Shown here piece by piece: positions 9,237 through 18,274 of a stretch of 64,000 nucleotides of DNA (its first letter is position 1; every line of letters begins with the position of its first letter). The stretch lies in assembly GCA_002291465.1 (NCBI GenBank), contig CP021238.1:2790001-2854000 (forward strand), given 5' to 3'. The DNA is from Mycobacterium lepraemurium. Lineage in GTDB: Bacteria > Actinomycetota > Actinomycetes > Mycobacteriales > Mycobacteriaceae. A program made the translations under genes and the position numbers. Below the pieces are notes generated by a model. It did not search any database and was not told where the DNA came from. It was given only the letters and a program-made list of their open reading frames with translations.

Positions 9237-11279
9237 CTAGTCCTCGGGGATTTCGCGTTCGATCTCGTCGAGCCAGATGTGCGCCGACATGTCCGACGGG
9301 GCGCGCCAGTCGCCGCGCGGCGAGAGCGCACCGCCGTGCGACACCTTGGGGCCGTTGGGCAGCGCCGAGCGCTTGAACTGGCTGAACGAATAGAACCGCT
9401 GCACGAAGACCTGCAGCCAGTGCCGGATTTCCTTGAGCGAGTAGGACGGTCGTTTGTCCTCGGGGAGGCCGGGCGGCCAGTTGCCCTGCTCGGGATCGCT
9501 CCACGCATGCCAGGCCAGGAACGCGATCTTGGACGGTCTGAACCCGTAGCGCAGCACATGGAACAGCGAAAAGTCCTGCAGCGCAAACGGACCCACCTTG
9601 GCCTCGCTGCTCTGCAGTTCCTCCTCCTCGCCGCTGGGCACCAGCTCCGGGGTGATCTCGGTGTCGAGCACCGACTGCAGCACCGCGCCGACCTCCGGCG
9701 CGAACTCCTCCGACGAGATCACCCAGCGGATCAAGTGCTGGATCAGCGTCTTGGGCACCCCGGCGTTGACGTTGTAGTGCGACATCTGGTCGCCGACACC
9801 GTAGGTCGACCAGCCCAACCCCAGTTCGGAGAGATCGCCGGTGCCCAGCACGATGCCGCCGCGCTGGTTGGCCAGCCGGAACAGATAATCGGTGCGCAAG
9901 CCGGCCTGCACGTTTTCGAAGGTGACGTCATACACCTTTTCGCCGCGCGCGAAGGGATGGTCCATCTCCTTGAGCATCAGCTGGGCGGTCTCGCGGATGT
10001 CGATCTCGGAGAACGTCACCCCCAGTGCGCGGCACAGCTCGATCGCGTTGCGTTTGGTGCGGTCCCCAGTGGCGAAGCCGGGCAACGTGAACGCCAGAAT
10101 GTCGCTGCGCGGCCGTTGTTCGCGGTCCATGGCCCGGGCGGCGACGATCAACGCGTGTGTCGAGTCCAGCCCGCCGGAAATCCCGATGACGAGCTTGGGG
10201 TAGTCCAGGGCGCGCAGCCGCTGTTCCAGCCCGGCGACCTGAATGTTGTAGGCCTCGAAGCAATCCTGTTGCAGCCGTTCGTGATCCTCGGGCACGAAGG
10301 GAAAGCGCTCGATCTCACGCCGCAAGCCGATGTCGCCGGCCGGTGGGTCGAGCCGGAACTCGATGCGCCGGAACGACTCCGACGCGATCCGGTGATGGCG
10401 CCGGTTGTCGTCGAAGGTGCCCATCCGAAGTCGTTCCGAGCGAAGCAATTCGGTGTCGATGTCGGCGATGCTGCGCCGCTCCCCCTTCGGGAACCGCTCC
10501 GACATTGCCAACAGAACACCGTTTTCCCACACCATGGTCTGACCGTCCCAGGCCAGATCGGTGGTGGATTCCCCTTCGCCGGCAGCGGAATACACGTAGG
10601 CGGCCAGGCACCGCGAGGACGCAGAACGCGCCAGCAGGCAACGGTCCTCGGCACGTCCGATGGTGATGGGGCTGCCGGACAGGTTGGCCAGCACCGTCGC
10701 GCCGGCCAGCGCGGCCTGCGTGCTGGGCGGAATTGGCACGAACATGTCCTCGCAGATCTCCACGTGCAGCACGAAACCGGGCAGGTCGGAGGCGGCGAAG
10801 AGCAGATCCGGGCCGAACGGCGCCTCGAGGCCGGCGACGCGGACGGTGCCGCGCTCGTCGTCGCCCGGCGCGATCTGACGGCTCTCGTAGAACTCCCGAT
10901 AGGTGGGCAGGTAGGACTTCGGCACCACACCGAGCAGCGCGCCGCAATGGATCACAAGCGCGGCGTTGTAGATCCGGTGCCGGTGCCGCACCGGGGCGCC
11001 GACCACCAAGACCGGCAACAGATCGGCCGAGGCCGCCACGATCGCGGCGATGGCCTGCTCCACGTCGTCGAGCAACAGGTCCTGCAGCACGATGTCTTCG
11101 ATGGAATACCCCGACAGCGTCAGTTCCGGGAAGACGGCCAGCGCCGCGCTGTCGTCGTGGCAGGCGCGGGCCAGCCGCAGCACCGACTCGGCGTTCGCGG
11201 CGGGGTCACCAATGACGGTGCGATGCGTGCACGCGGCGACGCGAGCGAAGCCCTGGCTGTAAGCGTTGTAAAAGTCCAT
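9237..11279 (-). CDS. nadE: Glutamine-dependent NAD+ synthetase
   Basis: This cytoplasmic enzyme makes the last step of NAD synthesis, converting deamido-NAD to NAD with ATP and ammonia channelled from glutamine. Its 680 residues match the mycobacterial two-domain form. The nitrilase-type glutaminase domain (about 1-330) has the catalytic triad Glu52, Lys121 and Cys176 in the contexts [16 protein letters not shown] and VEICEDM. The synthetase domain carries the PP-loop SGGLDS at 368-373. The ATG at 11279 gives exactly the M. tuberculosis triad numbering, which supports this start. It is transcribed alone and divergent from the cysteine hydrolase gene. Fully intact, as expected for an essential gene. 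Confidence 0.95.
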   Translation of the reverse strand: MDFYNAYSQGFARVAACTHRTVIGDPAANAESVLRLARACHDDSAALAVFPELTLSGYSIEDIVLQDLLLDDVEQAIAAIVAASADLLPVLVVGAPVRHRHRIYNAALVIHCGALLGVVPKSYLPTYREFYESRQIAPGDDERGTVRVAGLEAPFGPDLLFAASDLPGFVLHVEICEDMFVPIPPSTQAALAGATVLANLSGSPITIGRAEDRCLLARSASSRCLAAYVYSAAGEGESTTDLAWDGQTMVWENGVLLAMSERFPKGERRSIADIDTELLRSERLRMGTFDDNRRHHRIASESFRRIEFRLDPPAGDIGLRREIERFPFVPEDHERLQQDCFEAYNIQVAGLEQRLRALDYPKLVIGISGGLDSTHALIVAARAMDREQRPRSDILAFTLPGFATGDRTKRNAIELCRALGVTFSEIDIRETAQLMLKEMDHPFARGEKVYDVTFENVQAGLRTDYLFRLANQRGGIVLGTGDLSELGLGWSTYGVGDQMSHYNVNAGVPKTLIQHLIRWVISSEEFAPEVGAVLQSVLDTEITPELVPSGEEEELQSSEAKVGPFALQDFSLFHVLRYGFRPSKIAFLAWHAWSDPEQGNWPPGLPEDKRPSYSLKEIRHWLQVFVQRFYSFSQFKRSALPNGPKVSHGGALSPRGDWRAPSDMSAHIWLDEIEREIPED

Positions 11280-11338
11280 CGCCCTTCCATTGTCGCCCCA
11301 GGCGTGTCAACTGCTGGCCGCCGGGCATCCCGGACGGC

Positions 11339-11881
11339 ATGAGCGACACTGCTGTGTTGGTGGTCGACATGATGAATTCGTATCAGCATCCCGACGCTGA
11401 AAATCTAATACCCAATGTCGAGAAGATCATCGAGCCGTTGACCGGTTTGGTGCGCCGGGCCCGCGAATCCGTCGGCGTCGACCTGGTGTACGTCAACGAC
11501 AACTACGGCGATTTCACCGCCCAGTTCTCCGATCTGGTCCGCTCGGCGCTCGACGGTGCCCGGCCGGACCTGGTGAAGCCGATCGCCCCGGTCTCGGGCG
11601 AAGCCGCCAGCCTGACCAAGGTCCGCCACAGCGCGTTCTATTCGACCGCGCTGGCTTACCTGCTAAGCCGGTTGGGCACCAAGCGGCTGATCATCACCGG
11701 GCAGGTCACCGAGCAGTGCATCCTCTACACGGCCCTGGACGCCTACGTGCGGCACTTCCCCGTCGTGATCCCGACGGACGCGGTCGCACACATCGACCCC
11801 GAGCTGGGCGCGGCGGCCTGCAAGATGATGGAGCAGAACATGTCCGCCGAGCTGACGACGGCGGCGGACTGCCTCGGCTGA
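11339..11881 (+). CDS. Isochorismatase-like cysteine hydrolase
   Basis: A 180-residue single-domain hydrolase of the isochorismatase/nicotinamidase superfamily. The catalytic triad is visible as Asp10 (VLVVDMMNSY), Lys94 (SLTKVRHSAF) and Cys127 (GQVTEQCILYTA), with the usual cis-peptide neighbourhood before the Cys. Substrates of this family include isochorismate, nicotinamide, N-carbamoyl compounds and ureas; nothing here decides among them. It lies 59 bp from the divergent nadE and 18 bp before the sirtuin remnant. All three neighbours touch NAD/nicotinamide chemistry, so an amidase role is a reasonable guess but only that. Confidence 0.8.
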   Translation: MSDTAVLVVDMMNSYQHPDAENLIPNVEKIIEPLTGLVRRARESVGVDLVYVNDNYGDFTAQFSDLVRSALDGARPDLVKPIAPVSGEAASLTKVRHSAFYSTALAYLLSRLGTKRLIITGQVTEQCILYTALDAYVRHFPVVIPTDAVAHIDPELGAAACKMMEQNMSAELTTAADCLG

Positions 11882-11899
11882 CTCGTACCCCTGAACAGC

Positions 11900-12748
11900 G
11901 TGACGGTCGGCCGCGCGGAATCCCCGGAACTGGTGGCGGTGCTGGCCGGTCGGCGGATCGCGGTGCTGACCGGTGCGGGCATCTCCACCGACTCAGGCAT
12001 TCCGGACTACCGCGGGCCCGATTCGCCGCCCAGCAATCCGATGACGATCCGCCAGTTCACCGGTGATCCGGCGTTCCGGCAGCGGTACTGGGCGCGCAAC
12101 CACGTCGGCTGGCGACACATGGACGACACGCTGCCCAACGCCGGCCACCGGGCGCTGGCCGCGCTCGAGGACGCAGCGGTGGTCACCGGCGTGATCACCC
12201 AGAACGTCGACCTGCTGCATACCAAGGCGGGCAGCCGAAACGTCATCGACCTGCACGGCAGCTACGCGCGGGTGATCTGACTGGGCTGCGGTGACACGAC
12301 GAGCCGCGCCGCGTTGGCCGAGCGGCTGGAAGCGCTCAACCCGGGGTTCATCGAGCACACCGAGGCGATCGGCGGGCTGGCAGTGGCCCCCGACGCCGAC
12401 GCGGTCGTCGCCGAGACCGCGTCGTTCCGTTATGTCGACTGTGCGCGCTGCGCCGGCATGCTCAAGCCCGACATCGTCTATTTCGGCGAGAGCGTGCCCA
12501 AAGATGTTGTGGCAGCTGACTATCAGCTCATCGACGAGGACGATGCGCTGCTGGTCGCGGGGTCGTCGCTGACCGTGTTCTCCGGCTACCGGTTCGTGCG
12601 TCATGCCGCCGCGCGGGGCATCCCGATCGCGATCGTCAACCGCGGCGGCACCCGGGACGACCACTTGGCCACCGTCAAGGTCGACGGCGGGTGTTCGGAG
12701 TTGCTGGCCCTGCTCGCCGACGAGTTATCGCCGCTGCCGGCGCATTAG
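11900..12748 (+). pseudogene. Sir2-family NAD-dependent deacylase interrupted by an in-frame TGA
   Basis: The frame reads as a class III-type sirtuin of about 282 residues: LTGAGISTDSGIPDYRGPDS (NAD site), TQNVDLLHTKAGS and the catalytic-His motif IDLHGS, then the zinc module and GSSLTVFSGYRFV. At 12278-12280 a TGA replaces the first zinc-ligand Cys codon: the reading is RVI-stop-LGCGDT where RVICLGCGDT is expected. The rest continues in the same frame with the second Cys and the CARC pair. The truncated product of 126 residues lacks the zinc module and the second half of the Rossmann fold. It could have worked with the NAD-linked neighbours. One substitution (TGC to TGA) explains the lesion. 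Confidence 0.85.
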
Positions 12749-12759
12749 CGCCACACGCG

Positions 12760-14038
12760 TCAGAAGGTGCAGGGCATGGCGCGGATGGCATGCACGAAAT
12801 TGCCCGCCAGGTAGGTGGGCTCGCCGGCCTGGCTGCCGGGCAGCTGCCGGAACAACTCGGAGAAGATGGCCCGCAGCTGCGCCCGGGCCACGTGCGCGCC
12901 GAGGCAGAAGTGCAGCCCGCCGCCGCCGAAGCCGACGTGCGGGTTGGGGTCACGGCCCAGGTTCAGCCGTTCGGGATGGTCGAACGCCTCGGTGTCCCAG
13001 TTGCCGGACGGATAGAACATGACCACCTTCTCCCCCGCCAGGATGGTCTGACCGCCGAGTTCGACATCGGCTGCCGCGGTGCGGCGGAAGGTCATCACCG
13101 GACTCGCCCAGCGGATGAACTCCTCGACCGCGGTGCCTATGCGGTGGTCGAAATCCTCGAGCAGCCAATACTTTTCGTCAGAGAATACAGTGAGGGCCCT
13201 GAGGGTGTGGCTGATGGTCTGCCGGGTGGTGTCGTTCCCGGCCACCGACAGCAGCACGAAGAACGCCGCCACCTCCGCGTCCTCCAGGCGGTCGCCGTCG
13301 ACCTCGGCGGTGACGAGGCTGCTGATCAGGTCGCCGCCGGGCCGCTCGCGGCGTTGGGTGGCCAGGGCGCCGACGACCTGGTGCAGATACATCTGGTTTT
13401 CCAGCAGGACTTCCAGCGCCGGGCGCCCGTTGGGGAACTCCGGGTCGGCCCACGAGACCAGGGTGTCGGTGGCGTGCGCCATGCGTTCGCGCTCGGATTC
13501 GGGAATGCCCATCATGTCCGAAAAGCGTGCGGATGGGTAGCTCCTTGGCGCAGTGGTCGACGAAGTCACAGCCACTGCCGGTGGCGCGCAGTTCCTCGAC
13601 GATCGCCTTGGCGTTGGCCTTGATCGAGTCCTCGATGCGGCGCACCTGGCGGGGACTGGGCGCGGCGTGCGCGAGCTTGCGCAACTTGGTGTGCCGCGGC
13701 GGGTCCATCGCCAGGGACGACTGCGACGCCTCGAGTAGCTCCGCGGGAATGCTCTCGAACATCACCCCGTGCCCGGACAGGAAGACGTCGTTGTTGCGGC
13801 TGACCGTCACGATTTCGGCGCGCCGGGTGACCGCCCAGAAGCCGGGACCGGTGGGGTCGGGCAGCAACAAGTCTTCGACCGGCGGATGCCAGCCCACCGG
13901 CCGCTCGGCGCGCAGCACCGCGAACGAGCGTTCCCGCTCCGCGGCGGTGCCGGACCAGAACGCCCGCGATGACAGATCGATCTCGTCGTAGGCGCGGCCC
14001 GATCGATCGGTCCCGGACTCGCCCGTCAGCACGACCAT
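12760..14038 (-). pseudogene. Cytochrome P450, one frameshift
   Basis: The two reading frames together give a complete bacterial P450 of about 425 residues. The N-terminal frame from the ATG at 14038 (GGAGAGG upstream) contains SLAMDPPRHTKLRKL (substrate-recognition and helix-C region) and ends at HCAKELPIRTL. A surplus T in a T run near 13525 breaks the frame. The C-terminal frame carries the oxygen-activation motif AGNDTTRQT in the I helix, the ExxR-containing K helix and the haem-binding loop FGGGGLHFCLGAH. I cannot assign a CYP family with confidence. It is divergent from a TetR regulator that is itself broken. Confidence 0.85.
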
Positions 14039-14092
14039 GATGCCGTTCCTCTCCGCTATGACACCGGTCACAGCACATCGGCGACGATATTC

Positions 14093-14109
14093 CTAGACAG
14101 TGTGTCTAG
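14093..14109. promoter_or_regulatory. Palindromic operator, probable TetR site
   Basis: CTAGACA (14093-14099), spacer GTG, TGTCTAG (14103-14109), with perfect 7-bp arms. It lies in the gap between the divergent P450 (start 14038) and TetR (start 14144) genes. TAGACA/TGTCTA-type sites are common for TetR regulators of neighbouring mycobacterial P450 genes. Since both flanking genes are broken, the site is probably a relic. Confidence 0.6.
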
Positions 14110-14143
14110 ATCAATATGCCGAATAGTCGGCTAGGCTGGCCGT

Positions 14144-14784
14144 ATGCCGTCGGTGACCCGGACGCCGCCGGGCCGCCGCAGCCCGGGCCGCGAGCAGCTG
14201 GAACGCCGGCTGTTGGACGCCACCGAACGGCTGATGCGTGACGGCGCCAGCTTCACCGAGCTCAGCGTGGATCGGCTCGCCGGTGCGGCCGGCATCTCGC
14301 GGGCCAGCTTCTACATCTACTTCGAGGACAAGGGCCATCTGCTGCGCCGGCTGGCCAGCCGGGTTTTCGGCGAGCTCACCGACAGCGCGCGGCGCTGGTT
14401 GGAGTGTGGCCGGGCGGCACAACCCCGACGACGTGCGGGTGGCGATGACCCGCATCATCGCCACCTATCGCCGGCATCAGGCGGTGCTGGTGGCGCTCAA
14501 CGAGATGTCCGGCTACGACCCCCTGACGGCGCAGACCTACCGCGAGATACTGACCGGCATCTCCGGCCAGCTCACCCGGGTCATCGAAGACGGTCAGGCC
14601 GACGGGTCGATCCGCCCGCAGCTGGCCGCGACCACCACCGCGAACGCGTTGACCTGGACGGTCGAGCGGGCCTGCCAGGCAGAACCTACCGGCCCAGCCG
14701 CCCGCCTACGACGCGGAGCTGGCCGACACGCTGGCAGAAATCGTTTGGAGCGCACTGTATCTCAAGACCGCCTCGGGGAACTGA
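14144..14784 (+). pseudogene. TetR-family regulator, two frameshifts
   Basis: The N-terminal helix-turn-helix is intact: RRLLDATERLM, then LSVDRLAGAAGISRASFYIYFEDKGHLLR, a textbook TetR DNA-binding domain (about residues 20-70). Near 14406 a surplus base (CGCTGGTTGGAGT) shifts the frame. The ligand-binding domain then reads VAGRHNPDDVRVAMTRIIATYRRHQAVLVALNEM in the next frame. Near 14683 a second surplus base moves it again, and the tail LPAQPPAYDAELADTLAEIVWSAL ends at 14784. A truncated product could still fold its DNA-binding half but would lack normal dimerisation. It was probably the repressor of the divergent P450. Confidence 0.85.
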
Positions 14785-14798
14785 CCACACGGCACCGC

Positions 14799-15902
14799 TC
14801 ACACCGCCACCAGGTCATCGGCGTGCACCGCGGGCCTGCGCAGCTCGTCGGGCAGCTCACTGGTCGAGCGTCCCATCATGGTCGCCAGTTCGGTGGCGTC
14901 GTAGGCCACCACGCCGCGGGCCACCGGCACCGCCTCCGGCCCGCGCAGTTCCACGACGTCGCCAGCGTAGAACCGGCCGGACACCGCGGTGATGCCCGCG
15001 GGCAGCAGCGAGCGGCGCTGATGCACCACGGCGCGCACCGCGCCCTCGTCCAGGGTCAGCGCGCCGGCCGCCTCGGCGGCGTAGCGCAACCAGAACCGCC
15101 GGGCCGACATCCGCACCGGCCGGGCGGCGAACACCGTGCCGACCGAGGCGTCGGTGAGCGCGCTGGCGGCGTCGGCCGCGGCGGCAAGCAGCACGGGCAC
15201 CCCGGCGCCAGCGGCCAGCAGCGCCGAGGACATCTTCGACGTCATGCCGCCGGTACCGAGGTCGCTGCCCGGGCCGGCGACCACGCCGGCCAGATCCTCC
15301 GCGCCCGTCACCTCCGGAATTAACTTTGCTCCCTTGGTCTTTCGCGGGTCCGAGTCGTACAGGCCGTCGATGTCGGACAGCAAGACCAGCGCCTCGGCGC
15401 CGACCAGGTGGGCCACCAGCGCCGAGAGTCGGTCGTTGTCGCCGAACCGGATCTCGTTGGTGGCCACGGTGTCGTTCTCGTTGACGATCGCCACCGCGTG
15501 CAACGCGCGCAGCCGATCCAGGGTGCGCTGGGCGTTGGTGTGCTGGGCGCGCATCGAGATGTCGTGCGCGCTCAGCAGCACCTGCCCGACGGTGCGGCCG
15601 TAGCGGGCGAACGCCGCGCTCCAGGAATTCACCAATGCCACCTGACCGACGCTGGCCGCGGCCTGCTTGGTCGCCAGATCCCTGGGGCGACGGGATAATC
15701 CGAGCGGCTCGATGCCCGCGGCGATGGCACCCGACGAGACGATGACGACGTCGGTGCCGGCCTTCATCCGCGCCTCGATGGCGTCGGCGAGCCCGGCCAG
15801 CCGGCTGGCGTCGAACACCCCGGCCGGCGTCGTCAACGCGTTGGTGCCCACCTTGACCACCAGGCTGCGCGCCGTGCGGATGGCGTCGCGGGGGGCGGTC
15901 AC
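14799..15902 (-). CDS. proB: Glutamate 5-kinase
   Basis: This enzyme phosphorylates glutamate to gamma-glutamyl phosphate, the committed step of proline biosynthesis. Its 367 residues comprise an amino-acid-kinase domain (about 1-255: VVKVGTNAL near residue 15, [29 protein letters not shown], and [12 protein letters not shown] for nucleotide binding) and a C-terminal PUA domain (about 270-360). Proline feedback inhibition is expected from the family. The GTG start at 15902 overlaps the obgE stop as GTGA, so proB is translated as the distal gene of the obgE transcript. It converges with the TetR pseudogene. Confidence 0.93.
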   Translation of the reverse strand: MTAPRDAIRTARSLVVKVGTNALTTPAGVFDASRLAGLADAIEARMKAGTDVVIVSSGAIAAGIEPLGLSRRPRDLATKQAAASVGQVALVNSWSAAFARYGRTVGQVLLSAHDISMRAQHTNAQRTLDRLRALHAVAIVNENDTVATNEIRFGDNDRLSALVAHLVGAEALVLLSDIDGLYDSDPRKTKGAKLIPEVTGAEDLAGVVAGPGSDLGTGGMTSKMSSALLAAGAGVPVLLAAAADAASALTDASVGTVFAARPVRMSARRFWLRYAAEAAGALTLDEGAVRAVVHQRRSLLPAGITAVSGRFYAGDVVELRGPEAVPVARGVVAYDATELATMMGRSTSELPDELRRPAVHADDLVAV

Positions 15903-17377
15903 GTGTTCTCACCGCGTTCTGTGGTTCCGCGCTCTGCATCGTTGCCGGTGCGGCGCTGCCTTCGGGCGGCCTTGCGCTCGGCGGCGCCGACCCGCCCGGT
16001 GCGCTCCAGCCGCGCGTCGGTACCGCGGCCGGACAGCACAACCTGTTGTCTGGCAGGCGTTTGCGGCTCCCAGTCGAACGTCATGTCCCCGATGGTGACC
16101 GCGCAGCCGGGTCGCGCGCCCAGCTGCAGCAACTCCTCTTCGACGCCGAGGCGGGCCAGCCGGTCGGCGAGATACCCCACCGCCTCGTCGTTGTCGAAGT
16201 CGGTCTGGCGCACCCAGCGCTCCGGCCGCGCACCGCTGACCACGAACGCGCCCGGCTGCCGCGGATCGGGCTCGACCCGAAAACCGCTGTCGTCGACCGG
16301 AACCGGGCGGATCACCGGGCGCCGCGGCACGATCTCCGGCTGGGCGGACTGATACTCGGAGATCATCTGCCACAGCCCGAAGACCAAGGCCTGCAACCCT
16401 TCTCGAACCACCGTCGACACCAGGAACACCGGCCAGCCACGCTCGGCGATCTCGTCACGGACGAACTCGGCCAACTCACGCGCCTCGGGCACGTCGATCT
16501 TGTTGAGCACCACCGCGCACGGCCGCTCGGTGAGATCACCCAGCGTCACGTCGCCTTGCAGGGTGGGCGTGTAGGCGGCGAGTTCGGCCTCCAGCGCGTC
16601 GATGTCGGAGATCGGGTCACGGACCGGATCGGCGGTGGCGCAGTCGATGACGTGCACCAGCACCGCGCAGCGCTCGATGTGCCGCAGGAAGTCCAGGCCC
16701 AGGCCGCGGCCCGCCGATGCGCCCGGGATCAGGCCGGGCACATCGGCGACGGTGAAGGTGTGCTCGCCGGCCGACACCACGCCCAGGTTGGGCACCAGCG
16801 TGGTGAACGGGTAGTCGGCGATCTTGGGCTTGGCCGCCGAGATCGCCGATACCAACGACGATTTGCCGGCCGAGGGGAAGCCGATCAAGCCGACGTCCGC
16901 GACGGTCTTGAGTTCCAGTGTCAGCTCACGGGTTTCGCCCGGCTCGCCCAGCAGCGCAAACCCGGGGGCCTTGCGGGCCCGCGACGCCAGCGCGGCGTTG
17001 CCTAGGCCGCCGCGTCCGCCCGCGGCGGCCTCGAAGCGGGTGCCCGCGCCCACCAGATCGGCCAGCAGCCGGCCGTTCTCGTCGAGCACGACGGTGCCGT
17101 CGGGCACCTTGACTTCCAGGTCGGCGCCGGCGGCGCCGTCGCGGTTGTTGCCCATGCCCTGTTTGCCGGACGGCGCGGTGATGTGCGGATGGAAGTGGAA
17201 GTCCAGCAGGGTGTGCACCTGGGGGTCGACGACGAAGACGATGCTGCCGCCGCGGCCGCCGTTGCCCCCGTCCGGGCCGCCCAGCGGCTTGAACTTCTCG
17301 CGATGGACCGAGGCGCAGCCGTTGCCCCCGGATCCGGCGCGCGCCTGGATGACGACGCGGTCGACGAACCGAGGCAT
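15899..17377 (-). CDS. obgE: Obg/CgtA GTPase
   Basis: An essential ribosome-associated GTPase involved in 50S subunit assembly and stress control. It has 492 residues: the glycine-rich Obg fold (about 1-160, [13 protein letters not shown]), then the G domain with GFPSAGKSS (166-174), [16 protein letters not shown] (switch II) and NKID, then a C-terminal OCT domain and a basic, charged tail ([12 protein letters not shown]). It follows rpmA and rplU in the conserved rplU-rpmA-obg order and overlaps proB by 4 bp. A palindromic repeat element fills the gap to rpmA. Confidence 0.95.
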   Translation of the reverse strand: MPRFVDRVVIQARAGSGGNGCASVHREKFKPLGGPDGGNGGRGGSIVFVVDPQVHTLLDFHFHPHITAPSGKQGMGNNRDGAAGADLEVKVPDGTVVLDENGRLLADLVGAGTRFEAAAGGRGGLGNAALASRARKAPGFALLGEPGETRELTLELKTVADVGLIGFPSAGKSSLVSAISAAKPKIADYPFTTLVPNLGVVSAGEHTFTVADVPGLIPGASAGRGLGLDFLRHIERCAVLVHVIDCATADPVRDPISDIDALEAELAAYTPTLQGDVTLGDLTERPCAVVLNKIDVPEARELAEFVRDEIAERGWPVFLVSTVVREGLQALVFGLWQMISEYQSAQPEIVPRRPVIRPVPVDDSGFRVEPDPRQPGAFVVSGARPERWVRQTDFDNDEAVGYLADRLARLGVEEELLQLGARPGCAVTIGDMTFDWEPQTPARQQVVLSGRGTDARLERTGRVGAAERKAARRQRRTGNDAERGTTERGENT

Positions 17378-17400
17378 CGTGGATCCTCTCAGCCGTCTCG

Positions 17401-17466
17401 TTCGCCGAGCGTGCAGCTACCGCGAGAATTGCCTCGAATTATCGCGGTGAGTGCACGCTCGCGGCG
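17401..17466. repeat. Palindromic intergenic repeat element, copy A
   Basis: An imperfect 66-bp palindrome. The left end TTCGCCGAGCGTGCAG (17401-17416) is identical to copy B at 35561-35576, and TGAGTGCACG (17448-17457) is identical to 35611-35620. The outer arms GAGCGTGCA and TGCACGCTC pair perfectly, and inside them CTACCGCGA nearly pairs with TCGCGGTGAG. It fills the 90-bp gap between rpmA and obgE. It resembles the small REP-like elements I know from mycobacterial intergenic regions. Confidence 0.65.
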
Positions 17467-17467
17467 C

Positions 17468-17734
17468 TCAGTCGGCGGCTTGCCCGGCCGCCACGATGTT
17501 GACGGTCTTGCGGCCGCGCTTGATGCCGAATTCGACGGCGCCGGCCTGCTTGGCGAACAACGTGTCGTCGCCGCCGCGGCCGACGCCGGTGCCCGGGTGG
17601 AACTTGGTGCCGCGCTGGCGGACGATGATCTCGCCGGCCTTGACGATCTGGCCGCCGAACCGCTTCACCCCGAGCCGCTGCGCAGCGGAATCCCGGCCGT
17701 TGCGCGAGCTGGAAGCGCCCTTCTTGTGTGCCAT
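17468..17734 (-). CDS. rpmA: 50S ribosomal protein L27
   Basis: A ribosomal protein at the peptidyl-transferase centre. The 88 residues begin [20 protein letters not shown] and contain the conserved [31 protein letters not shown] core, all diagnostic of L27. No Firmicutes-type N-terminal cleavage extension is present. The ATG at 17734 is fixed by the conserved MAHKKG start. It is the second gene of the rplU-rpmA-obgE transcript, 17 bp after rplU. Confidence 0.97.
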   Translation of the reverse strand: MAHKKGASSSRNGRDSAAQRLGVKRFGGQIVKAGEIIVRQRGTKFHPGTGVGRGGDDTLFAKQAGAVEFGIKRGRKTVNIVAAGQAAD

Positions 17735-17751
17735 ATCTGTCGCCTCCCGAG

Positions 17752-18063
17752 CTACTTGATACCGGTGACCTTGAGGACCGTCAGCTGCTGACGGTGTCCC
17801 TGACGCTTGTGGTAGCCGGTCTTGTTCCTGAACTTGTGAATGCGGATCTTGGGGCCTTTGGTGTGCTTGAGCACCTCGCCGGTGACCGCGACCTTGGCCA
17901 GCGCGGCGGCGGCGCTGGTCACCTTGGCGCCGTCGACCACCAGGGCGACCGGCAGCGACACATTCGAACCCGGCTCGGAGTCGAGCTTCTCGACTTTGAC
18001 CACGTCCCCGACGGCGACCTTGTACTGCTTGCCGCCCGTCTTGACGATTGCGTAGGTCGCCAT
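17752..18063 (-). CDS. rplU: 50S ribosomal protein L21
   Basis: A 23S rRNA-binding ribosomal protein of 103 residues, the standard length. It starts [16 protein letters not shown] and ends in the conserved [22 protein letters not shown] tail. It is the first gene of the rplU-rpmA-obgE-proB transcript. The 211 bp upstream, to the end of rne, must hold its promoter. A GGAGCA ribosome-binding site precedes the ATG. In M. tuberculosis dctA lies between rplU and rne, as I recall; nothing coding is there here. Confidence 0.97.
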   Translation of the reverse strand: MATYAIVKTGGKQYKVAVGDVVKVEKLDSEPGSNVSLPVALVVDGAKVTSAAAALAKVAVTGEVLKHTKGPKIRIHKFRNKTGYHKRQGHRQQLTVLKVTGIK

Positions 18064-18274
18064 CGTTGCTCCTGCTCCTTCTTGTAGCCGCCGCTCGGCG
18101 CATCGCGCGCGAACCAGCCGCGGTGCACGTGGTGGGTCTGGGTTGCGGGCCTGCGCCGATTCCCGGGGGAGTCCCGCTGCCGCCGGCCAAAGTAGCCACC
18201 CGGCCCGACGACAACTGTCCAAGGGTACGTGACCAGCGGCTACAGGGTCAAACCGGGCACCCCCGGCGCGGCGC

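Noticed and set aside
12278..12280. Selenocysteine insertion at the sirtuin TGA
   Set aside because: The residue is a structural zinc ligand, no SECIS-like hairpin is evident directly after it, and several adjacent genes carry plain inactivating lesions. A nonsense mutation is simpler.
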